Origin: OCS116 cluster bacterium AG-435-F03
GTDB lineage: Bacteria; Pseudomonadota; Alphaproteobacteria; MED-G09
Direction: 5' to 3'
Assembly (NCBI GenBank): GCA_003212795.1
Contig: QCOV01000001.1
Location: 525,321-589,320, forward strand
Length of the DNA stretch: 64,000 nucleotides
Part shown: positions 26,211 to 34,301 of the stretch, piece by piece
Position numbering within the stretch: the stretch's first letter is position 1
Layout of the letters: each line of letters begins with the position of its first letter
Made by a program: the position numbers and the translations under genes
The notes under the pieces: model-generated
Databases searched by the model: none
Told to the model about the DNA's origin: nothing
The model's input: the letters and a program-made list of their open reading frames with translations, nothing else

Positions 26211-27920
26211 TTAATTCCTTAGTAATTTACCAGGAAGATTCTTTGTGGCAATACCTTGATTATATGTGATAACCCCTGATTTAATAGTTGTTTCATAGCC
26301 ATCAACATTTTGTATTAATCTTTTTCCTCCTGCAGGTAGATCATTTACAAGTTCAGGTGCATAAAGTTGTAAATTATCAAAATCTATAATATTAATATCA
26401 GCTAACATTCCTTCCTTAATTAAACCTCTATCAGTTAACCCCATTGCATATGCATTATCGGATGTATAAGATTTAATTATCCAAGGTAATTCTATTTTAG
26501 GGCCCCTGGTGCGATCACGACCCCAAAAAGTTAGCATATGAGTAGGAAAACTAGCATCACAGATAGTCGAGCAATGAGCGCCACCATCACCAAGAGCCAA
26601 TAATGAATAATCACTCTCAATCATTCTTTTACTGGCATCTAATGATCCATCCATATAATTACCAATTGGGTAATAGATTAGTTGTCTTCCTTCATTTTTT
26701 AAAAGTGTATCATATAGAACCTCAACAACATTAAGCCCTTTTTTCTTTGCCTGGAAACCAAGACTTTCTTCAACATTAGGTTCATAATTAGGTGGATTAT
26801 CAAGAATATAAATATTATCGTAATTACGAAGAATTGATAACATTAATCCATCATCTGTATTAGGTCTTTCAGAAAATATTCTATTTTTAAAATCATCATT
26901 TTTCATAATCCTAATTTTTTCGGAAAGTGATAAATTTTCTATTTCTTTAAAACTAGGATGACCTGAAAAAGGATTTAAAGTTACGCTTAAACCTAATACT
27001 AAACCAATTGGTCTACCACTAACTTGCGCCCTTATCGGCAATCCATTTTTGCCAGAATTTTCTATCCATGATAGTAATTCATTCCACTCATATGCGACAG
27101 CATCCGTTTGAGCAACGGTTATAGATAGAGGTCTTTTTGATTCAATAACCATTTTTTCAAGCATAAGATATTCTTCTTTACCTCCAAGGAAATCGGAGAC
27201 AACCTGAAGAACCCCTTTATTTGTTTTTCCAATAGATTTAGCAATACCGACTAATTCGTTTTCTCTTGCCTCAAGCTGGGGAACATAATCACCATCAGAA
27301 GTTCTATGATTAATTGTTCTAGAGGTTGTAAAACCAAATGCCCCATTTTCAACTGCCTCGGAAGCTAATTTGCTCATTTTTAAAATATCTTCATCAGTGG
27401 CTGCTTCACGATCTGCTCCTCTTTGACCCATTACATACAATCTAAGAGCCCCATGTGGAATTTGAGAACCTAAATCAATATCAAACTTACGTTTGCCAAG
27501 AAAATCCATATAATCATTATAGGTCTCCCATTGCCATTCAATTCCCTCGGTAAGAACAACCTGAGGAATATCTTCTACACCTTCCATCAATTTTATTAAA
27601 TTATGGTGATCTTCATTTTTTACGGGTGCAAAACCCACTCCACAATTACCCATTATAGCAGTAGTTACACCATACCATGAGGAAGGAGAAATATAATTAT
27701 CCCATGTAGCTTGACCATCATAATGAGTGTGGATATCAACAAAACCTGGAGTAACTATTTTGTTTTCTGCATTGATAATCTCTTTTGCAGTATCATTATT
27801 AGAGGATTTATCAATCTTAACAATCTTGCTGTCATTTATAAAAATATCTGAAACATAACTATTCATACCTGAGCCATCATAAATAGTTCCATTTTTTATT
27901 ATGATATCAAATTTTGACAT
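26211..27920 (-). CDS. amidohydrolase, N-acyl-D-amino-acid deacylase-like
   Basis: A 569-residue metallo-dependent hydrolase (amidohydrolase family 3). The start KNGTIYDGSG, the metal motif VTPGFVDIHTHYDGQ, and MGNCGVGFAP are standard for D-aminoacylases. A later DGGAHCSTICDASFPTHML carries the catalytic Asp/His, and the C-terminal beta-sandwich returns near DINIIDFDNL. It would remove the acyl group from N-acyl-D-amino acids or a related substrate. It starts three bases after the chorismate mutase stop, so it is in one operon with that gene and the VOC gene. Confidence 0.9.
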   Translation of the reverse strand: MSKFDIIIKNGTIYDGSGMNSYVSDIFINDSKIVKIDKSSNNDTAKEIINAENKIVTPGFVDIHTHYDGQATWDNYISPSSWYGVTTAIMGNCGVGFAPVKNEDHHNLIKLMEGVEDIPQVVLTEGIEWQWETYNDYMDFLGKRKFDIDLGSQIPHGALRLYVMGQRGADREAATDEDILKMSKLASEAVENGAFGFTTSRTINHRTSDGDYVPQLEARENELVGIAKSIGKTNKGVLQVVSDFLGGKEEYLMLEKMVIESKRPLSITVAQTDAVAYEWNELLSWIENSGKNGLPIRAQVSGRPIGLVLGLSVTLNPFSGHPSFKEIENLSLSEKIRIMKNDDFKNRIFSERPNTDDGLMLSILRNYDNIYILDNPPNYEPNVEESLGFQAKKKGLNVVEVLYDTLLKNEGRQLIYYPIGNYMDGSLDASKRMIESDYSLLALGDGGAHCSTICDASFPTHMLTFWGRDRTRGPKIELPWIIKSYTSDNAYAMGLTDRGLIKEGMLADINIIDFDNLQLYAPELVNDLPAGGKRLIQNVDGYETTIKSGVITYNQGIATKNLPGKLLRN

Positions 27921-27923
27921 ATT

Positions 27924-28205
27924 TTATTTCTTATTAAAAATTTCTGTTTCTAGTTCTATTGATAACTCTATTATAAATCTCCATAGTTTTTCAACAATAT
28001 CTGGACTGATATCATTATCTTTAGCTAATGCTCTTAATCTTTTTATAATATTTTCAATTCTATCATTATCTCTAATTTTTGATACATCGTCTTTAATTAT
28101 TGCCGCCTCTTCTATAAATTTAAATCTTTTAGAGACTAATTTAATTAAATCATTATCAAGAAGATCTAACTCTTTTCTTAACTCGTCCATATTTTTGTAC
28201 TTCAT
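27924..28205 (-). CDS. chorismate mutase, AroQ type
   Basis: A 93-residue all-helical protein: ELRKELDLLDNDLIKLVSKRFKFIEEAAIIK, then RDNDRIENIIKRLRALAKDN and VEKLWRFIIELSIELE. This is the AroQ fold with the active-site Arg/Lys pattern. It converts chorismate to prephenate for phenylalanine and tyrosine. The track ORF begins at 28241, inside an upstream terminator. ATG 28205 has GGAGA six bases away and starts MKYKNMDELRK, so it is preferred. It is co-transcribed with an amidohydrolase rather than with other aro genes. Confidence 0.88.
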   Translation of the reverse strand: MKYKNMDELRKELDLLDNDLIKLVSKRFKFIEEAAIIKDDVSKIRDNDRIENIIKRLRALAKDNDISPDIVEKLWRFIIELSIELETEIFNKK

Positions 28206-28215
28206 AAAATTCTCC

Positions 28216-28248
28216 AAAAAAAAAGCCATTACAAACAGCAATGGCTTT
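28216..28248 (-). terminator. intrinsic terminator after the His-rich peptide gene
   Basis: Read on the minus strand, AAGCCATT and AATGGCTT form an 8-base-pair stem around the loop GCTGTTTGT, followed by a run of T. It lies between the His-rich peptide stop and the chorismate mutase start, so it should end the upstream transcript and separate the two operons. Confidence 0.85.
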
Positions 28249-28266
28249 CTTCAAATTTATAGTAAT

Positions 28267-28428
28267 TTAACCTTTATCTTTATCTTTATCTTTTTTGTCT
28301 TTTGTATCATCGTGAGACTGATGATCAGAAGCTTTAGCATGGGCTTCAGCATTTCCACAGTGAGCTAAAACATTACCAGACATTGTTAAAAAGAAAGTTA
28401 AAACAAATACAAATATAATATTTTTCAT
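28267..28428 (-). CDS. short secreted His-rich peptide, possible metal binder
   Basis: A 53-residue pre-protein: signal peptide MKNIIFVFVLTFFLTMSGNVLA, then a mature peptide that would begin with HCGNAEAHAKASDHQSH and end in a Lys/Asp repeat tail. Four histidines and one cysteine in about 17 residues suggest binding of copper, zinc or nickel in the periplasm. The track start (28512) adds 28 unlikely residues; ATG 28428 has AGGTGA well placed and begins the signal peptide. A strong terminator follows. The family is not known to me. Confidence 0.7.
   Translation of the reverse strand: MKNIIFVFVLTFFLTMSGNVLAHCGNAEAHAKASDHQSHDDTKDKKDKDKDKG
28272..28293. repeat. short tandem repeat (CTTTAT x3, then CTTTTT)
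   Basis: A hexamer repeated three times with a degenerate fourth copy encodes the Lys-Asp tail of the His-rich peptide. Whole-unit slippage would change tail length by two residues without shifting the frame. Confidence 0.8.
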
Positions 28429-28480
28429 AATTTCACCTATTTTTTTATATCCTACATCGAAAAGCTTAATAAACCTATTA

Positions 28481-28561
28481 CTAAATAAAAACCAACAAGA
28501 TAGGCCCAACAATTAGTAAAACAAAAATTAATAATAAAAGTGATTTAAACAAATTTTTCAT
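28481..28561 (-). CDS. possible 26-residue single-helix membrane peptide
   Basis: This frame is too short for the track: ATG at 28561, TAG at 28481-28483, sequence beginning MKNLFKSLLLLIFVLLIVG. It is one continuous hydrophobic helix with a positively charged N-terminus. It starts seven bases after the NTF2-like gene stop on the same strand, so translational coupling is possible; there is no good Shine-Dalgarno. AT-rich DNA can produce such frames by chance, so the call is tentative. Confidence 0.4.
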   Translation of the reverse strand: MKNLFKSLLLLIFVLLIVGPILLVFI

Positions 28562-28568
28562 AACTAAA

Positions 28569-28988
28569 CTATGTGACTTTATATTCCTTATTAAACAGTG
28601 ATGTTTCAACTAATGAGGTATCAAAAAATTCATAAAGTTTATAAACTTTATCATCCTTGAGTGTAAAAATTTGACAATAAATTTGGTTATAGTCTTTATC
28701 ATGAATACTTTTACCTTTTAAATTCATTGTTCCAACAACAGTGTTATTTTCTACAGCAACTATATTCCAGTTATTTGCAAAACTAACTGTCTCGAACTTT
28801 AAGTTTGATAATACACCATTTTCTATAAGCTTTATTGCTGAATTTTTACCTTTAAAGCTACCTGAAACAGGTGTTGATCCTATTAATGTAAGTGTTACAT
28901 CATCATGCCATAATGTATTTAATGTTTCAAAATCACTATTTTCGAGTGCTGTATAAAATTCTAAAATTATTTTTTTGTTAGAAGACAT
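28569..28988 (-). CDS. NTF2-fold (SnoaL-like) protein
   Basis: A 139-residue cytoplasmic NTF2-like protein with the usual helix LEFYTALENSDFETLNTLWHDDVTL, a PVSGSFKGKNSAIKLI loop and strands DKDYNQIYCQIFTLKDDKVYKLYEFFD. SnoaL and ketosteroid isomerase relatives bind small hydrophobic ligands. It lies eight bases after the DUF2237 stop, so the two are co-transcribed. The specific function is unknown. Confidence 0.8.
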   Translation of the reverse strand: MSSNKKIILEFYTALENSDFETLNTLWHDDVTLTLIGSTPVSGSFKGKNSAIKLIENGVLSNLKFETVSFANNWNIVAVENNTVVGTMNLKGKSIHDKDYNQIYCQIFTLKDDKVYKLYEFFDTSLVETSLFNKEYKVT

Positions 28989-28996
28989 TAATCTTT

Positions 28997-29362
28997 TTAA
29001 TCTAAATCCAATGCAAATTCTTTTAAAATTTCAATATTAATTATTTCGAGTGTCTTTTTATGCGTTTTCCTTAAATATATTCTCGGTGCTTTTCCAAATT
29101 CATATGCCTCTTTCCATCTTTCCGCGCATAAACACCAAGAATCACCCTCTTTCAATCCAGGAAATGAAAATTCTGGCCTAGGGGTAGAAAGATCATTACC
29201 CTTCTGACTTGAAAACTCTAAGAAGTCTTCAGTCATATAGGCACATACTGTGTGTATTCCAATATCTCTATCATCGGTATTACAGAAACCATCTCTATAG
29301 AAACCAGTAATTGGATCTGAGCAACATTCATCAATTATTTCATCAAATACATTTTTTTGCAT
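28997..29362 (-). CDS. DUF2237 family protein
   Basis: A 121-residue protein matching DUF2237: NVFDEIIDECCSDPITGFYRDGFC, then DDRDIGIHTVCAYMTEDFLEFSSQKGNDLSTP, and GLKEGDSWCLCAERWKEAYEFGKAPRIYL. The family is conserved in bacteria and plants. Several cysteines (at least five) are conserved and may bind metal. The activity is unknown. It lies just downstream of tRNA-Pro and may be on its transcript. Confidence 0.9.
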   Translation of the reverse strand: MQKNVFDEIIDECCSDPITGFYRDGFCNTDDRDIGIHTVCAYMTEDFLEFSSQKGNDLSTPRPEFSFPGLKEGDSWCLCAERWKEAYEFGKAPRIYLRKTHKKTLEIINIEILKEFALDLD

Positions 29363-29374
29363 AATTAATCTCGA

Positions 29375-29451
29375 TGGTCGGGGCGGAGAGATTCGAACTC
29401 CCGACCCCCTGGTCCCAAACCAGGTGCGCTACCAGCCTGCGCTACGCCCCG
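29375..29451 (-). tRNA. tRNA-Pro (anticodon TGG)
   Basis: A 77-base cloverleaf on the minus strand: acceptor CGGGGCG with CGCCCCG, anticodon stem CCTGG/CCAGG with loop TTTGGGA and anticodon TGG, T loop GTTCGAATC, and an encoded CCA. It decodes CCA and other proline codons. A second proline tRNA, with GGG, lies at 53667. Confidence 0.97.
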
Positions 29452-29478
29452 TTGATGTGTTATTATCATAAAGAAATT

Positions 29479-29916
29479 TTAACGTCTTTTCTTTATTATC
29501 TTTTTTTGTTCTTTATTAGTCCTTAATTTAAAAATTGAATTTACTAAAAGTACATCTCTATTTCCAACATAAAGTTTCGATTCACAAAAAACAAAATCAT
29601 CTTTTGTTGAGTTAACTTTTGCATATCCTTCTAGCCATTCTCCAGTTCTGACAGCCGATAAGAATTCAGAATTTAACTTAATAGTAACTCCTGCAGTTCT
29701 AGTTTCTTTATATACTGCGTGTCCACATATTCCATCAGCAAATGACATAAGCATTCCACCATGTGCTATTTGCGCTCCATTACAATGACGATCTAATATA
29801 AAAGTTCCGTGTAACCAGGGATCGTTTGATGTATTAATGTAGAATGGTCCATTATGAGTTGTGTAAGGGCCTCTTCCTTCATTTAGAATAAAGCCCTCAG
29901 GTACAACTCTTTCCAT
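29479..29916 (-). CDS. PaaI-like hot-dog thioesterase
   Basis: A 145-residue hot-dog protein with the PaaI signature HCNGAQIAHGGMLMSFADGICGHAVY (the HGG-M-x-x-x-AD motif) followed by VTIKLNSEFLSAVRTGEWLEGYAKV. It should hydrolyse acyl- or aryl-CoA thioesters in the cytoplasm. It follows the ArsB/NhaD-like permease gene by three bases and precedes tRNA-Pro by 27 bases. The C-terminus is very lysine/arginine-rich. The substrate is unknown. Confidence 0.88.
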   Translation of the reverse strand: MERVVPEGFILNEGRGPYTTHNGPFYINTSNDPWLHGTFILDRHCNGAQIAHGGMLMSFADGICGHAVYKETRTAGVTIKLNSEFLSAVRTGEWLEGYAKVNSTKDDFVFCESKLYVGNRDVLLVNSIFKLRTNKEQKKIIKKRR

Positions 29917-29919
29917 TAA

Positions 29920-31281
29920 TTAATGGCCAGATGCGTTTGGATTGTAAACAATTGAATCTAAAGGATTAGCATAGAAATCCCAGAATAATGTTAATACAAT
30001 TGAGCAAATTATTAAGGTTACAATCATTACTGGTAAACCATATCTGAACCACTTAAGAGGAGTGATTGCAAGAGAAGGGTCACCTGTATCCTTAGCTAAT
30101 CTCTCAGAAATAGTAACTATAAATACATTTGCTGTAGAACCAATATGTGTTCCATTTCCACCCATACCTACTCCAAGGGCTAGAGCCCATAATAAAGGAG
30201 TTTGCAATGCTGGATCACCTATTGAAGCAATAATTGGTATCATTGCTGCTGTAAATGGTATGTTATCTATAGCAGCTGACATAACTGCGGCAACCCACAT
30301 TAATATTAGTGTTGCCATAAATAAATCGCTTTCAACAAATGGTATGATGAACTGACCAAGATATTCAAGGAATTGACTTCCTTCTACTCCGCCAACTAAC
30401 ATAAACAAAGAAATGAAGAATATGAGTAGTTGCATTTCAACTTTTTCCATAACTTCATCTAGATCAAGAGATTTTCCTAAGAAAACAAGAATGATTAAAC
30501 CAAGTCCTGAAACCATCCATGGTTGCCAATGAATTGTTCCATGAATAACGAATAGAACTACCATTAAAAGTAAAACAAAAATCGATTTATTCCAAAGTGG
30601 TTTATCTTTGTATTCAATTCTATCTTCAAAGGTTCCTTCTGCAGGTGTGCTAAGCTCTTTTCTAAATATAACTCTAAGCGTAGTAAGAGTTCCTAGCCAA
30701 GCTAATAGAACAATTCCACCCATATGAATTACAAAAGTATTGAAATCTATACCAAAAGCTGAACCAATCATTAAATTTGGAGGATCTCCAACTAATGTTG
30801 CAACACCTCCCGTGTCTGATAATAATGCAGCTGCTAATAAATAAGGAATAGGTGTTATTTTAAGTGACTGACAAATTAAAATTATCAAGGGACCAAATAT
30901 TACGACGGTAGTAACATTATCCAATAATAATGAAAGACCTGTTACGGCAGTTCCAAGTAAAGCCATTAACATAAACTTTCTACCTTTGGATATTCGTCCA
31001 ATATTTGTAGCCATAACTTCAAAACCACCTGTTTGAATCATAATAGAGACAATTGCCATCATGCAACCAAGTAAGAAAACTACATTCCAATCAACTGCCA
31101 TAAATGCGCCAGCAGGATCATAAAATCCGTAAGACATACCAGTAACAAGCATTACTCCAGCCCCAAGCATTGCTACTTTTGATCTATGAAATCCATGTAA
31201 AGTTTCAGTGAATATTCCGATAAATGTTACTGCCAATATGATGCCTGATATCATCATTCCTTCGGTTAATTGAATTTCCAT
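29920..31281 (-). CDS. ArsB/NhaD-type ion transporter (IT superfamily permease)
   Basis: A 453-residue permease with about 11-12 helices. Diagnostic motifs are LLDNVTTVVIFGPLIILIC, the LLSDTGGVATLVGDPPNLMIGSA hairpin and the repeat ALGVGMGGNGTHIGSTANVF. These mark the SLC13-like ion transporter superfamily including NhaD Na+/H+ antiporters and ArsB. Marine bacteria use such proteins for sodium or anion transport; the substrate is not fixed by sequence. It is divergent from the cox-type operon, with a 136-base AT-rich gap. Confidence 0.9.
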   Translation of the reverse strand: MEIQLTEGMMISGIILAVTFIGIFTETLHGFHRSKVAMLGAGVMLVTGMSYGFYDPAGAFMAVDWNVVFLLGCMMAIVSIMIQTGGFEVMATNIGRISKGRKFMLMALLGTAVTGLSLLLDNVTTVVIFGPLIILICQSLKITPIPYLLAAALLSDTGGVATLVGDPPNLMIGSAFGIDFNTFVIHMGGIVLLAWLGTLTTLRVIFRKELSTPAEGTFEDRIEYKDKPLWNKSIFVLLLMVVLFVIHGTIHWQPWMVSGLGLIILVFLGKSLDLDEVMEKVEMQLLIFFISLFMLVGGVEGSQFLEYLGQFIIPFVESDLFMATLILMWVAAVMSAAIDNIPFTAAMIPIIASIGDPALQTPLLWALALGVGMGGNGTHIGSTANVFIVTISERLAKDTGDPSLAITPLKWFRYGLPVMIVTLIICSIVLTLFWDFYANPLDSIVYNPNASGH

Positions 31282-31417
31282 TATTCCCTCATAAAATTAA
31301 TATGAAATTACTTAGCTTATTTGCAATTTATTGCCAAGATAAATAGGAAAAAATAACTATAGCATTGAAATATTATTCAATAGATAATATGAGGATATAT
31401 ATAAACAGGATAATAAA

Positions 31418-31984
31418 ATGAAAATGGACGGCGAAAAAATTATTAATGCATCTAAACAGGAAGTTTGGGATGCCTTAAATAACCCTGAAAAACTTAAATT
31501 AGCAATCCCAGGTGCTGAAAATGTTGAAAAAAAAGATGAAAATAATTTGACTGCAACTGTGAAAACAAAAATCGGTCCAATTAGCGCTAAATTTACAGGA
31601 AATATTATTTTATCAAATATTAATCCACCAACTAGCTATACTTTAACTGGAGAAGGAGCTGGTGGTGCAGCTGGTTTTGCTAAAGGTACAGCTAATGTTG
31701 AATTAATTGAGGTCTCTGAAGGAACACTACTTAAATATAATGTAGATGCAAATGTTGGCGGAAAACTAGCTCAAATTGGACAAAGGTTGATTGAGACAAC
31801 AGCTAACAAGTTAGCAGATGATTTTTTTGGTAAATTTAATGAAATCCTTGACCCACAGACTAATAATGTTGATGAAGTTGAAACAACTGAAAAACAATCA
31901 AAAGGATTGAGTCAAAATTCATGGATTATAGTATTAATTATTTTAACTTCTTTATCACTATTATTTTGGTATAGTTTATCATAA
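31418..31984 (+). CDS. coxG: CoxG family protein with C-terminal membrane anchor
   Basis: A 188-residue SRPBCC-fold protein: MDGEKIINASKQEVWDALNNPEKLKLAIPGAE is the classic CoxG start and GEGAGGAAGFAKGTANVEL the following core. After a linker, residues about 167-187 form one hydrophobic helix, so the protein should be anchored in the membrane. CoxG is thought to recruit CO dehydrogenase to the membrane, and is also found with other molybdo-hydroxylases. It leads the operon, with an 18-base gap to coxS. Confidence 0.9.
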   Translation: MKMDGEKIINASKQEVWDALNNPEKLKLAIPGAENVEKKDENNLTATVKTKIGPISAKFTGNIILSNINPPTSYTLTGEGAGGAAGFAKGTANVELIEVSEGTLLKYNVDANVGGKLAQIGQRLIETTANKLADDFFGKFNEILDPQTNNVDEVETTEKQSKGLSQNSWIIVLIILTSLSLLFWYSLS

Positions 31985-32002
31985 AAATTATTTGAGGAAA
32001 AA

Positions 32003-32461
32003 ATGCCCACAGTCAATATTAATGTTAATGGTCAAGATTTATCGGCCGAAGTAGAAGAAAGACAATTATTGGTCCACTTTTTAAGAGATGATATGGATCT
32101 AACAGGAACACATGTAGGTTGCGATACTAGTCAGTGCGGAGCATGTGTTGTTCATCTTGAAGGTAAAGCTGTGAAAAGCTGTACTATGTTAGCTGTTCAA
32201 GCAAACGGAAAAAATATTACTACTATTGAAGGAATTGCTGATGGGGATAATCTTCATCCTGTTCAGGAAGCCTTTAGAGATCACCATGGTCTTCAGTGTG
32301 GTTTTTGCACTCCTGGAATGATAATGGCTGCTATAGATATTATTAACAGAAAGCCTAATTTAGATGAAAAAATAGTTCGAGAAGAACTTGAAGGTAATTT
32401 GTGTAGATGTACTGGCTATCAAAATATAGTGAAATCAATTTTAGCCGCAGCAAATAAGTAG
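32003..32461 (+). CDS. coxS: molybdo-hydroxylase [2Fe-2S] small subunit (CoxS-like)
   Basis: A 152-residue iron-sulfur subunit. The first cluster is ligated in [18 protein letters not shown], with the fourth Cys in SCTM. The second cluster is bound by CGFCTPGM and [12 protein letters not shown]. It passes electrons between the molybdenum centre and the flavin subunit of xanthine-dehydrogenase-type enzymes such as aerobic CO dehydrogenase. A GAGG ribosome site precedes it. It is followed after seven bases by the FAD subunit; the large molybdenum subunit expected beside it is absent. Confidence 0.93.
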   Translation: MPTVNINVNGQDLSAEVEERQLLVHFLRDDMDLTGTHVGCDTSQCGACVVHLEGKAVKSCTMLAVQANGKNITTIEGIADGDNLHPVQEAFRDHHGLQCGFCTPGMIMAAIDIINRKPNLDEKIVREELEGNLCRCTGYQNIVKSILAAANK

Positions 32462-32468
32462 GATAAAA

Positions 32469-33266
32469 ATGTACAATTTTATATATGAAAAAGTTAATAC
32501 TATTAAAGAAGTTGAAAAACTTTTAAGTGAAAATGAAGAAACAAAAATTCTTGCTGGAGGGCAAACATTAATTCCTACAATGAAGCAAAGATTGGCGTCA
32601 CCATCAACATTAATTGATATATCCGGAATTGATGAGTTGAATTTTATTAACGATAATGGAAATTCAGTAACTATTGGCTCTACAGTAACACACCATGAGG
32701 TTTCATCTTCAGATATTGTCATGAATAAAATTCCATCATTAGCCTCACTAGCTGAAGGAATAGGTGATCCTCATGTTAGAAATATGGGTACAATTGGTGG
32801 ATCAATAGCAAATAATGATCCAACTGCTGATTACCCAACAGCATGTTTAAGTTTAAATGCAAAAATTAAAACTAATAATAGAGAAATAAATGCTGAAGAT
32901 TTTTTTATTGGTTTATTTGAAACTGCCTTAGAAGAAAATGAAATAGTTGTGTCTATTGAATTTAATATTCCAAAAAAGTCATCTTATATGAAATTTCCTA
33001 ATCCTGCCTCGAGATATGCAATGGCAGGAGTTTATGTATCAGTTTTCGATGATGCTGTTAATGTTGCTGTTACTGGAGCAAGTGAGAATGGTGTATTTAA
33101 GTGGACTGAAATGGAAGAAGCCCTATCAAGTAATTTATCATTAGAAAACGCCAAAAATATTAAGCTTAGTTCTGACGGTGTAATGTCTGATATACATGCC
33201 GATTCTGCATATAGAGCAAATTTAGTTGATATAATGGCTTTAAGGGCAGTAGAAAATTTAATATGA
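32469..33266 (+). CDS. coxM: molybdo-hydroxylase FAD-binding subunit (CoxM-like)
   Basis: A 265-residue flavoprotein subunit. It shows ILAGGQTLIPTMKQRL (FAD pyrophosphate loop), IGSTVTHHEVSS, HVRNMGTIGGSIANNDPTADYPTA (second FAD loop) and a C-terminal domain with AYRANLVDIMALRA. It takes electrons from the iron-sulfur subunit and passes them to a quinone or other acceptor. It overlaps the next gene by four bases. Confidence 0.92.
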   Translation: MYNFIYEKVNTIKEVEKLLSENEETKILAGGQTLIPTMKQRLASPSTLIDISGIDELNFINDNGNSVTIGSTVTHHEVSSSDIVMNKIPSLASLAEGIGDPHVRNMGTIGGSIANNDPTADYPTACLSLNAKIKTNNREINAEDFFIGLFETALEENEIVVSIEFNIPKKSSYMKFPNPASRYAMAGVYVSVFDDAVNVAVTGASENGVFKWTEMEEALSSNLSLENAKNIKLSSDGVMSDIHADSAYRANLVDIMALRAVENLI

Positions 33267-33589
33267 GCAATATAGAAGTTCTTTCAAAAGCAAATGATTG
33301 GATTAATGCAGGTCATAAAGTTGCATTAGCTACAGTATTAAAAACTTGGGGCTCTGCGCCAAGAAGAGCTGGATCACAATTAGCAATAAGAGATGATGGT
33401 CATATGATAGGTTCTGTTTCTGGCGGATGTGTCGAAGGTGATGTTGTTGCCAATGCATTGGATCTATTTGATAATCCAAAAGTTAAAATAATTGATTATG
33501 GTATTACAAATGATACCGCTTGGGAGGTTGGTCTTGCTTGTGGTGGTGATATTAGAATTAGATTAGAAATTCTTAGATCTAATGGATAA
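33263..33589 (+). CDS. XdhC N-terminal domain protein (CoxI/XdhC-like)
   Basis: A 108-residue protein equal to the N-terminal part of XdhC/CoxF maturation factors: ALATVLKTWGSAPRRAGSQLAI, then GSVSGGCVEGDVVANAL and YGITNDTAWEVGLACGGDIRI. XdhC binds molybdenum cofactor and hands it to the hydroxylase large subunit. In many bacteria this domain and the NAD-binding domain are one protein of roughly 300 residues. Here they are two genes overlapping by eight bases. Cys residues of GGC and ACGG are kept. Confidence 0.9.
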   Translation: MSNIEVLSKANDWINAGHKVALATVLKTWGSAPRRAGSQLAIRDDGHMIGSVSGGCVEGDVVANALDLFDNPKVKIIDYGITNDTAWEVGLACGGDIRIRLEILRSNG

Positions 33590-34301
33590 TAAGATTTTAG
33601 AAGAGATTATACGTCTTAACAAAGATAAAAAGCCATTTTGTACAGTTTCAAAAATTAATGACGATAATGTTGAAATTATTATCTTAGACAAAAAAGAATT
33701 AACAGATATTCAAAAATTAGCCCAAGATGCGCTTCTTAAAGATCAACTCATAATTACTAATTATAAAAATGAAGAATTAATTATCAATCCATTCAACCCT
33801 CCCCTTAACATAATAATTATTGGGGCAGTTCATATTTCACAATATTTAAGTAAGATTGCAAAATTATTAGACTTTGATGTTACTATAATTGATCCAAGAG
33901 AGGCTTTTGCTTCTAAAGAAAGATTTCCTGATGATAAAGTAATTAATTCTTGGCCTGAGGATTGTTTTGAGAATCTTAATATTGATAATCGAACAGCAAT
34001 AGTTACATTAACTCATGAACCTAGCCTTGATGATCCAGCCATAACTTATGCTCTTAATTCTTCATGTTTTTATATTGGTGCATTGGGAAGTAAAAAAACT
34101 CATAATAATAGGATAGAAAGATTGAAGGATTCTGGCTTTAGTGAAGACATAATAAAAAGAGTAAATGGACCTATTGGCCTACCAATAAATGCTGCTAAAC
34201 CAAATGAAATAGCAATATCAATTATGTCTGAAATAATAGCATCTCTAAGGCATCATAATTATCTTGATTTAGATATGAGAGATGATTGGAAGTCGAGATA
34301 A
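33582..34301 (+). CDS. XdhC C-terminal Rossmann domain protein (CoxF-like)
   Basis: A 239-residue partner carrying the XdhC C-terminal domain: NIIIIGAVHISQYLSKIAKLLDFDVTIIDPR is a Rossmann nucleotide-binding turn, with VTLTHEPSLDDPAI, FYIGALGSKKTHNNRIERLK and GPIGLPINAAKPNEIAISIMSEII following. The last motif is characteristic. It should act with the preceding small protein in cofactor insertion. ATG overlaps the upstream gene by eight bases, and its stop overlaps the mocA-like start. Confidence 0.9.
   Translation: MDNKILEEIIRLNKDKKPFCTVSKINDDNVEIIILDKKELTDIQKLAQDALLKDQLIITNYKNEELIINPFNPPLNIIIIGAVHISQYLSKIAKLLDFDVTIIDPREAFASKERFPDDKVINSWPEDCFENLNIDNRTAIVTLTHEPSLDDPAITYALNSSCFYIGALGSKKTHNNRIERLKDSGFSEDIIKRVNGPIGLPINAAKPNEIAISIMSEIIASLRHHNYLDLDMRDDWKSR

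Noticed and set aside
28206-28241. Extension of the chorismate mutase ORF
   Set aside because: It is inside the upstream terminator hairpin; ATG 28205 has a proper ribosome site.
27901-28368. Plus-strand 155-residue ORF opposite the chorismate mutase
   Set aside because: It is antisense to two supported genes and a terminator; its Ser/Ile/Phe-rich make-up is what the reverse of AT-rich coding DNA gives.
34286-34300. TTG start of the mocA-like ORF
   Set aside because: ATG 34301 overlaps the upstream stop and begins the family's first strand.
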